Source of the DNA: Hysterangium stoloniferum
Taxonomy: Eukaryota > Basidiomycota > Agaricomycetes > Hysterangiales > Hysterangiaceae
Assembly (NCBI GenBank): GCA_015178975.1
Contig: WHVD01000056.1
Location: forward strand, 310,001-374,000
DNA: 64,000 bases
Direction of reading: 5' to 3'
Shown here: positions 56,422-64,000 of the stretch, in pieces
Numbering within the stretch: position 1 is the stretch's first letter
How the letters are laid out: each line of letters starts with the position of its first letter
Translations under genes and position numbers: made by a program
Notes under the pieces: model-generated
Seen by the model: only the letters and a program-made list of their open reading frames with translations
The model's database searches: none
Told to the model about the DNA's origin: nothing

Positions 56422-57767
56422 GATTCAAGGTTATTGAGTCTATCACAGGTCCCGCACAGCCTGTCAGCACGACTGTTGAACAGCAAAAATATGTCCAGCC
56501 AGTCAAAACTCATAAACAAGAAAATGCCTCACTTGAACAAAGAATTGAAATTCTGAACTGGCATTATGCCAATGGTGAGAATAAGACCAAAACAGCCAAC
56601 CATTTTGACAAAATCTATCCCACTCTCCATCTCACTCAACCAAGAATTTCAGCATGGATCAAGCACAAAGGAACATGGCAAATGGAGTATGAGAGCAGTG
56701 TAGGATTGTCTTGTTCTGTGAAGCGAGTGTGCCGGACCCAACATCCAGAGGTGACAGAAATGCTGGATCTTTGGGTTTCAAAGGCAATGGCTGATAAGCC
56801 CTTGCTGATGGGTGAGGTTCTCCACCAAAAGTGGAAGGTATTTGCTGACTTTGCTGGTGTACCAGAGGATGAGTGTCTTGGTTTGAGTGAAGGGTGGCTT
56901 AGTTGATACAAGGCACGAAATGGCTTGAGGCAGACAAAGTGTCATGGTGAAGCAGCCTCTGCAGCCTCTGACACTGTTGACAAGGAACTGTAATGTATTA
57001 GCCTTATTTTAATACTATTTTCCGAAAAAGGAGTCCAATGCTCTATCAAAATGTGCAAATACTCAATTCACTACAAGGTAAAATAATTTAAGTATTTGAT
57101 ATTAATCAGTGGTAGCCTAAATAGACTTAGAACCTCTGAAGTCAAGAGTTTACTTGAATATATGCACCCTACTTCACAAAGAAGGTTTTGAGAGCTGCTT
57201 GTGCAGGCTTGTTCTTTTTCTGTGATAACAACTACTAAAACAAGAATAACAATTTACTGATTCCGAAGCTAGATTTAACTTCAATGCTAGCTAGTTTATA
57301 TATATTTTATACTATTTGTCAAACAGTAAAAATATTTATAAACGGGTCAAAAGATTAGATATAGAATAAAACACTATTTGGCTAATATATGCTTTATTTA
57401 CACTAACCTACAAGGTCTACTGTGATATTAACTTATCAGGATCTTAATGTAGTCTTAAGGATTCTGCAAGGATATTCTCAGTATTTGTTTATGTGAATAT
57501 GCTTTACTGATTCACAATAAATGAACAAAGGAATGGGATTATTTGCAATGTAATAAACAGTCAAATTACTCAACTAGAGGTGACTGAAATCTTAAACTAC
57601 AAATAACAATGTAGAGAAAACTAATAATCAAATACTCAATTAAGAGATGACTATAGTATAAGATTATTTATATATTATTAGTTGATAATCAACAGATCTA
57701 ACTGAAGTGGAAATAATATATAAAAGATAGCCAACTATTCAAGTGGCAAGGGGGGAACAAAAGTCAA

Positions 57768-57938
57768 CAACTCAGATTGAGGTGACAGGGGAACAGCAGA
57801 TCAGTCAACAGCTCAGATTGAGGTGACAAGGGATCTGATTGGGCCAACAACTCTGATAGAGGTGGCAAGGGTTTCCAACAGCTCTGATAGAGGTGGAATT
57901 AGATGTCCAACTGCCCAGATAGGGGTGGAGTAGCCTGC
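57768..57938. repeat. degenerate ~40-bp tandem repeat
   Basis: Five units around CAACAGCTCAGATTGAGGTG with drift toward CTGATAGAGGTGG. Confidence 0.8.
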
Positions 57939-58019
57939 TTGCTGCAGTGACACACACAGATGTGGTGGGTTGATGTGATAACATGATTTATTTTTTTATT
58001 TCAAGGCTGGAGCTGAGCT

Positions 58020-58140
58020 CCTTATATACATTTTAGTCTGAGACATTTAGAAGATTCTAGAAGATTTAATGATGTCATTCTGGGAGGAGTGATGTCATTT
58101 AGAATTTTCTAGAATTTTCTAGAGCATTGTGGAAGGTTCT
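58020..58140 (-). promoter_or_regulatory. TATA box with heat-shock-element-like arrays
   Basis: Perfect nGAAnnTTCnnGAAn at 58049-58063 and four alternating pentamers nGAAnnTTCnnGAAnnTTCn at 58101-58120, with another GAAnnTTC near 58132-58139. On the minus strand these lie 20-110 bases upstream of TATATAAGG (58030-58020). This is the canonical HSF binding pattern. A function in heat induction is inferred. Confidence 0.6.
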
Positions 58141-58349
58141 AACTACTTCTAAGACACTATAGAATATTCTTGGCATAATGGAACATTGTAGAATTTTATA
58201 GAATATTCTACAATATTCTATCTAATATTAGTACCTATTAACTAATGTTCCAGAGAGTTTCCTGTTTTTGTTGCAGTAGCATATATGATGACATAATGCT
58301 CTCGCGCCTGTGCGCGCGCATGACACCCTTCGTGTCTTGTGACTGTCAC

Positions 58350-58515
58350 GCGTTGTGACAGTCGCGCGCCTCTGTGACCATCGCGCGCCTCTGTGACCAT
58401 CGCGCGCCTCTGTGACCATCGCGCGCCTCTGTGACCATCGCGCGCCTCTGTGACCATCGCGCGCCTCTGTGACCATCGCGTGCCTCTGTGACCGTCGCGC
58501 GCTCTTGTGACAACT
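58350..58515. repeat. 19-bp CpG-rich minisatellite
   Basis: About nine head-to-tail units of TGTGACCATCGCGCGCCTC, with variants TGTGACAGTCGCGCGCCTC and TGTGACCGTCGCGCGCTCT at the edges. The ARDGHRG-type frames on the minus strand are artefacts of the repeat. Confidence 0.95.
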
Positions 58516-59359
58516 GTCACCTGTTATGACGGTTGTCACTCGTTGTGACGATTTTCCCGCGCGCCGTGTAATAAACGCCAGGCCGGTTTTATATTATTAT
58601 ATAATTATTATATTTACTTTTAATTAGTTATAAATATTAATATTTTATTATAATAATATAAAAATATATATATTTCACCTTGATAATGCGCGAGTATTTC
58701 AAATCGCGTTTTGTCAGCGTCGGAGTTTGAAATATCATGTGAATATCACATGATTACTCGCGCGTTGTGAATAAGCGCTGAGTCGCCGACATATTAATCA
58801 AAAAAGAATAAAAAGTAGAAATTCAATTACTTGCTCAATTTATTAGATAAAAATACAAAATAAATTGTATAAATTCAGGATAAATCAAACAAATATTGTA
58901 CAATTTAATCGTCGCAATATAATTACAGTTGAATATTTGTTTTCGCAATTTGTTAGGGGAAATTGTTTAAAAATTGGAAAAAACTTAGAAATACATAACA
59001 GGAACGGTTACAAATTCAAGAGTTAATCAAAAAAAGTGGCTACAGATCATGTGACATTTTCAATGCTGATGAGTCTTCGCTGTTTTATGTGTATGTGTCT
59101 TTATTTCAAATCATCACATATCTCAACTCAATTTTAACAGTATGCCTCCTGATTGAGGACTCTCTGACAAGCAATACTCTGGCATCAAAGGCAAAAAGAC
59201 CAGATTAACTTATCTCTTCACAGCAAATGCAGATGGCTCATGAAAATTGGCCCCGCTTATCATTGGGAAGGCATGGAAACCTCAAGCCTTCAAAAACAAG
59301 ACAGGATCCCAACTTGGCTTCAACTATCGAAACAATGCAAAAGCATGGATGACAGCTAT

Positions 59360-59989
59360 TGTGAAGAGTAGTGGAAGTTCTAACCATTCTATATACGAAT
59401 GATATCGACCGTTTAGGTACGACACTAAGATGTATTGACTGTCAAAGTCTAATACAGAACGAACGTGTATTGACTACTTAGTTCAATACGGTAGAGGGAA
59501 GTAGCTATCTAGAATAAGGTAGAGAGCTAAAACGAATAAGTAGAATTGACTGTCAAGTGCGATTCTGAACGACTACTCGAGAGTAAAGTAGAGTACTAGA
59601 GAGTCGAATAATAGAGTAGCGTGGATGTAGTCCACGCGAGTTGAGATAAGGATTGAGTTTCGACTGGTACAGTTCGAAACTCTGATAGAGTAGATAGCTA
59701 AAGCCCGTCTGTGACGGTCGAGACGATACACCAATCACAACTTACAGGACACTAATGGGTGTCTGGGTAAGTCGTGGTTGCGGTGTAAAAAGTGTCTGAG
59801 TTCTAAACTACAGGCGCTAGAATACATAAGTCTGGCGTGTGTGCGCCCACAAGAGTCGATGTACCGCATACATAGGTTGTCGAACTAATTATAGATATAA
59901 TAAAAGAGAGAAAATAGAAATAATAAAGGAGATATAGTAAGAGCTCATCCGACTATATTTCCTGAGTGTATTTCGCCATACCTCTCACA
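59360..59989 (-). repeat. solo type-0 LTR with GCTAT duplication in pogo transposase
   Basis: 630 bp, TGTGAAGAG to CCTCTCACA, flanked by GCTAT at 59355-59359 and 59990-59994. The transposase frame resumes exactly after the duplication. One of the best-preserved type-0 LTRs in the window. Confidence 0.95.
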
Positions 59990-61033
59990 GCTATACTCTA
60001 TCAGGAGTGGTTGTTAGATTGGAATGCTAAGCTCAGACAGGAGGGAAGAAAAATCCTCCTCTTGCAGGACAACTTCTCAGGCCACATCGTGCCAGATGGT
60101 CTCACAAATATTCATGTTGAAAATTTCGAACCAAATCTAACTGCACACATCCAGCCTAATGACCAGGGAATTATTTGTTGCTTCAAAGCCCATTACTGGA
60201 AGAAATTCATTCAGCATGCTATTGACCTCTATGAATCTGGAATCACTCCTTCACAGATCTATGACATTGACCAGCTCAAGACAATGCACCTTGCTGATGA
60301 AGCATGGAATGAAGTGGACACTACCACAATCCAAAACTGCTGGCACAAGGCTGGTATCTTACCAGACTTTGACTTGCCTCCTATTCAACCATCTCTTCCT
60401 CTTCCATCCCTTGTTCACACTACTTCCAACCCCACACCTCTTCAGGATCCTATTGCACAAGCTGAGAAGCTTGTCGAAAATGCTCTGGATGATTTGGAGT
60501 TGACTGGTGCTCTCCAACACTCAAATCAAATGAACATCACAGAGCTCCTCAATCCCACTGCTGAAGTCCACAATGTCTTTGATGCAACAGATGAGGATAT
60601 ATATCAAGCGATTATGGATGCAAAGAAAGTGCAGGAGGAGTCATCAGGTTGGGGAGTGAGCGACAATTTAGATGATGACACACCTATTGAGCAAGCACCT
60701 ACATGGAATGAGGCTCTCCAGGCAGTGCTGTTGCTGCGAAATTACATAAAGGATCTCAATGATCCTTTCACTCATAAGTTAGATGTGATGTTAGGCTCAT
60801 TTGGGCAGAGGACACACACAAAGGAGATGCAGGGCATGAAAGATAGCAAACTGACTTCTTATTACCCTCGTAAAGAGCATTGATATTTGTAGTACAATGC
60901 TAGACAAAGGTATATGAAAGCCTGAATTTTTTTGTCCTGTCTATACCCAATCTCCCATAAACCCCATACCCCCTCATAACCCATACCCCACGGTGAAAAC
61001 CGAGGGGTATGGGTTATGAGGAAGGCGACTGTA

Positions 61034-61878
61034 CTACATACATAAATATAAAGGGGGGCTTTTCCCGGCTCGGTAGCACTCGCGAGAGTTTGTCTATGTC
61101 TACAACAAGTACTAAGAAAAGGAGGGGGGGGGGGCAAAAAAATAATATAGATTTTTGGGGCCGTGATATGGTGGTGCGAAATGGAATCATATATTATAAT
61201 ATGAGACTGAGAGACGAGAGAGAGACTCGGTGGCAGGTGTGGTTGAAAGTCTTAACGAGATGAGATGAGAGCGCGGAACTTGTGGAAGTACGAAACGGCA
61301 GCATCGTCTGAGCCGAGCCCGGGGAGCCGGCGGTGGGTGCCGCGCGGCGGGGCGTGCTGGGGGCAATGCCGCGTTTTACGAGATTTAAAATATTTGACAG
61401 CCTTCAGCACACAGCATGCATGTGGCAGCACCTACTGTTGGGATACAAAGTGAGTCTCGTTACAAACGGATGAGGGCTACAATACATGTATCGTCCTTAT
61501 ATGTATACGCCTAGTAACTGCTTACTAATATAGGCGTATGGTCCGTTTGTTGCTCGCATATCAGATTCCCAAAATCCAACACTTCCTGTCATGTGAGGAA
61601 GGGAAGGGAGCATCTGTCAGCCTTCTATTGAAATAAAATATAGAAGCTCCGAATGAACTATAAGAGCAGTATATAAATTTCGTTTGTGCGTATATCTTGT
61701 AGTAAGATTAGGCAAACGAATAAGTAGATACATGAACACTAGGCTACTTATATATGTCTGCTAAACAATAGAATGTCAAATGGGGCAACAAAAAGGGATT
61801 GAACAATGGGAGTAAAGAAACAAAGAACAAAGAACAAAAGGAATATGTCAAACTTATGTAACGCTCGTATTCCACCAC
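61034..61878. other. spacer without recognised gene
   Basis: Contains a G-run (61124-61134) and a GC-rich, CpG-rich block at about 61290-61390 that matches nothing else here. TTCAGCACACAGCATGCATGTGGCAGCACCTAC at about 61401-61433 is an outlying unit of the array at 61879. Confidence 0.5.
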
Positions 61879-62110
61879 CTTCAGTGTGCTGTATGCATGT
61901 GGCGGTTCTTACAAACTACTGGTTGAGGGGAAGGGAGCATTTGTTAGCCTTCAGTGTCCAGTATGCATGTGGCGGTACTTACAAACTATTGGTTGAGGAG
62001 GGGAAGGCAGTATTTGGCACTCTTCAGCGTGCGGTATGCATGTGGCGGCACTTACGTTCTGTCGGTTGAGCAGGGTAAGGCAGCATTTGTCAGCCTTTCA
62101 CATGTGGTAG
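61879..62110 (+). repeat. ~72-bp tandem repeats, perhaps decayed ankyrin coding
   Basis: Units start at about 61879, 61950, 62023 and 62097, each with TTCAGTGT.CAGTATGCATGTGGCGGTACTTAC, a GTTGAGGAGGGGAAGG-like block and GCATTTG. On the plus strand one frame reads QYACGGTYKLLVEEGKAVF per unit, reminiscent of a shortened ankyrin repeat. Confidence 0.7.
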
Positions 62111-62249
62111 GCATGTGGATAGCACTCACTGCATTCAAATTCTTTTACAATAGTAGATCAAATAACTCCCGACTCTGTATCCGCCCTGCTCCATCAAGTG
62201 CCATTCCAATGGGTAGGCCTATATACCACCTTGAATTCTTTGATTACCG

Positions 62250-64000
62250 ACAGTACACAGTACTTACATGCACAATCTGCCCACTGCGGATTTTCGCTCA
62301 GTAACAGTTGAACCATCTCCTGGTCGCCCTTGAGGACCGCAACATGAAGTGCAGCGCCAAAGGGCCCTATTGGGTATCAGCGGTATTTGCCTTCTACATG
62401 TAATCCACCTACCGGTCAGACTCAGATCGCAATCATGCGGCGAACAATATGACGTCTCCCATTTGCTACTGCCACACAAAGAGCACTACCATAGTCCCCT
62501 CCTAGCCTCAAATTAGCGAAAGATATTTCCCCTTGCCAGCTCACCATCATTCACCTTTGACACATGCCCCTTTTTCAAGCAGCAGGTCTACAACCTTATC
62601 ATGGCCCCTCATGACGCAATCTGAAGTGGTATTCCATAATCTCCACCTGAAAGGTTGGTCCCATTTAACGTGATAACATTCATAGACCAAATTCATAGAC
62701 GTACCAGCGGCGTCCACAAATACTCGCTCATTCTCCTCCATCCCGAGAAGCCATTCCACCAGGCCTCGCTTGCCGTAATAGGCCGCCAAGTGGAGAAAGT
62801 TTGAGAATTTCCCTGCAGTTGGTTTCCGCGGATTGGCCCTGTCTGTGACCACCTGGGCGCAATAACTTTGACCCAGTGACAGTTAGGAATGCCTCCACAA
62901 GTCGCTCCTGAACGGATATTTGAGTATTTCGAATTGCATTCCAAGCATCTCGGAGCGGCACGACAAGGAGTAGGAGCGCAAGAATCTGACCAAATCCCCA
63001 TTCGCCCTCCGAGTTGTCGATTTGATTCACCTTGTTACGACGAAGCGTGAGTTCAACGTCGACCATGAAGAGAAGATTGATAAACCCAAGGCACACTAGG
63101 CCCACAATCAAGGAGGCATTGTGAACTGATTGATCTAAATTAGTGAGCGTATGGGAAGGTTGTGAGATGCGAGATCGGGTCTGATTATATACTGGCAGGT
63201 ATAAATGCTTTGAATTGGCGGGCGTATGAGAAGATGCTGATGGATTGCTAGGTCCTGGCGGGTATGAATGCCTTGAATTGGCGGGCGTATGAGAAGGTGC
63301 TGATGGAACACTAGATACCCTAAAGCCTAAGAGCGCTGTAAACCGATACCAGACCCATCTGTGTTGTTTCCGACAATAGTTATACCCGATATGTAGACCG
63401 AGGAAAAAGAGGAAAGGGGGAAGAAGATTGAAGCCGGGGATGAGAAGAAGGGAATACATCGTCAACGAAAAGATGCGGAGTGGAGTGGAAGAAAAGGCAA
63501 TGGAGGTTCCAAACACGGTTAGGGTGGGATCAGAATTGCAGAAAATGGGCATGCCGAAGTTGGCAGGATTGAGCCAAAGCCATATTCCGATGAGGGACAT
63601 GAGAGAGAGGTGAATTGAGCCGAGGGTGAGTACTGGCGCTGCGGTAACAAGGGAGAAAAGGCTTCGGACAAAGCCCCAAAGGCGAGTGGCTATGGATTGT
63701 TGTTCTCCCGTGGCTTCCTTTCGGTGAAAAGCGTCGGCAATAGGTGACCAGAGAATGACTCGCCAAGCTGACCATGTAGGATCTGTGCGACTGTACTTGA
63801 TGGTGCTCCTCTGGTGGGCAAAAAGAATGAACCAGATCCATGTACTTGTATTGTTCATCCAACTGAGATCGAGCACGATGGCGGCGTGGAAACTGGATAT
63901 GGCAGGACCCTGGCTTCCAGGACCTTTTGCCAGAATGATTGTGGTAATGAGAATGGAAAATGCGACGGCGAGGATACCAATAGACTGTTCGCTGATACCT
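62250..64000 (-). CDS. multi-span membrane protein with C-terminal ankyrin repeats (partial)
   Basis: Minus-strand host gene that continues beyond the window. From the edge it reads ISEQSIGILAVAFSILITTI (a membrane span), FHAAIVLDLSWMNNTSTWIW, then further hydrophobic segments (VLTLGSIHLSLMSLIGIWLW, FSLTMYSLLLIPGFNLLPPF). A proline/serine loop follows with a repeated SHTPANS motif, then more spans (IVGLVCLGFINLLFMVDVEL, GQILALLLLVVPLRDAWNAI). After a short intron near 62860 come ankyrin repeats: FLHLAAYYGKRGLVEWLLGM, then GHDKVVDLLLEKGA, SALCVAVANGRRHIVRRMI and FGAALHVAVLKGDQEMVQLL. The 3' end near 62250 is approximate because the last intron or stop is unclear. Fungal families of this kind exist, with unknown function. 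Ankyrin units continue into frame-broken sequence, so the end may be decayed. Confidence 0.75.

Larger units (their letters stand above)
56989..59000 (-). repeat. 2012-bp solo LTR with GGAAC duplication
   Basis: TGTAATGTATTA to AAATACATAACA, flanked by GGAAC at 56984-56988 and 59001-59005, inside the pogo transposase. Minus orientation is inferred: on that strand a TGTATATAAGG TATA box (58030-58020) lies downstream of heat-shock-element-like arrays (58049-58140). The presumed U3 holds a 19-bp minisatellite (58350-58515), and the presumed transcribed part holds a ~40-bp degenerate tandem array (57768-57938). No ORF. Confidence 0.85.
56418..60883 (+). pseudogene. pogo-type transposase, split by two LTRs
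   Basis: A DDE transposase coded in three blocks. 56418-56983: an N-terminal psq/CENP-B-type DNA-binding region (RIEILNWHYANGENKTKTAN, TQPRISAWIKHKG, GVPEDECLGLSEGWLS) with an in-frame TGA, then YKARNGLRQTKCHGEAAS. A 2012-bp LTR intervenes. 59006-59359: IFNADESSLFYV (first Asp, codon 59068), a 50-nt GTATGT..CAG intron 59091-59140, MPPD, GLSDKQYSGIKGKKTRLTYL, TANADGS and GFNYRNNAKAWM. Then the 630-bp LTR. 59995-60883: KILLLQDNFSGH (second Asp, 60068) and IQPNDQGIICCFKAHYW (third Asp, 60161), giving DD(31)D spacing, and a C-terminal tail ending at 60883. Two TGA codons can be explained by C-to-T changes. Clearly inactive. Confidence 0.9.
55835..61031 (+). mobile_element. pogo/Fot1-like DNA transposon interrupted by two solo LTRs
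   Basis: Terminal inverted repeats CAGTCGCCTCCCTCATAACC (55835 onward) and, reversed, CAGTCGCCTTCCTCATAACC (ending 61031), about 28 bases with 2 mismatches. TA duplications lie at 55833-55834 and 61032-61033. Without the inserted LTRs and their duplications the element would be about 2545 bp. Several extra CCCATACCCC-like repeats lie inside each end. Confidence 0.93.

Noticed and set aside
58350..58515. Possible CRISPR array
   Set aside because: Units are contiguous with no spacers; it is a minisatellite in a eukaryotic genome.
58228..58539. Minus-strand frames with repeated ARDGHRG peptides
   Set aside because: They arise from the 19-bp minisatellite, which is open in more than one frame; no start context, no domain.

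Overview
The window looks like a repeat-rich chromosomal segment of a filamentous fungus (Dikarya). Host genes have many short introns of about 50-60 nt with GT..AG ends. The mobile elements are of fungal type: Ty3/gypsy chromoviruses with a chromodomain, a gypsy copy with a short-zinc-knuckle gag, Tc1/mariner, pogo/Fot1-like, Helitron, LINE with RNase H, and a tyrosine recombinase. Repeat copies differ mostly by C-to-T and G-to-A transitions, often at CpG, which suggests cytosine methylation of repeats. I cannot tell Agaricomycetes from Pezizomycetes by reading alone. Layout: 1-4480 is the 3' end of a gypsy element (called gypsy-0): integrase chromodomain, a degraded extra ORF, 3' LTR. 4481-6480 holds an LTR fragment and a foldback element split by a small LTR. 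6499-7846 is a damaged hypothetical gene, and 8027-9878 (minus) is an intron-rich type 1 methionine aminopeptidase. 11065-22228 is a nearly complete 11.2-kb gypsy element (gypsy-1) with two LTRs, gag, pol and a third ORF (ORF3) between integrase and 3' LTR. 22229-26808 carries LTR pieces, the end of a Helitron helicase fused in frame to a gypsy gag, and that gag's LTR (gypsy-3). 27135-33140 is a patchwork of solo LTRs, a tRNA-Thr-like insertion and a tyrosine-recombinase fragment. 33120-40633 (minus) is a second gypsy type (gypsy-2) interrupted by at least six LTR insertions, several with visible 5-bp target duplications. 40634-43660 holds a Tc1 fragment and nested LTRs. 44847-48540 (minus) is a multi-exon host gene joining a CCCH zinc finger, ankyrin repeats and a Clp-type AAA+ domain. 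49863-53723 has a nested LTR pair and a Tc1/mariner transposase split by a 5'-truncated LINE. 54530-55370 (minus) has short relics of phosphoketolase and possibly of a carboxylesterase. 55835-61031 is a pogo-like transposon with perfect TA ends, split by a 2.0-kb solo LTR with heat-shock-element-like arrays and by a 630-bp solo LTR. 61879-62110 is a decayed 72-bp tandem array. 62250-64000 (minus) is a membrane protein with C-terminal ankyrin repeats, cut by the window edge. The most interesting item is ORF3. It is present in two diverged gypsy families at the same place, has conserved blocks that I do not recognise, and in both cases lies behind a shared promoter-like box and TATA. Most other interest lies in insertion history: exact target duplications allow a relative chronology of at least a dozen nested insertions.
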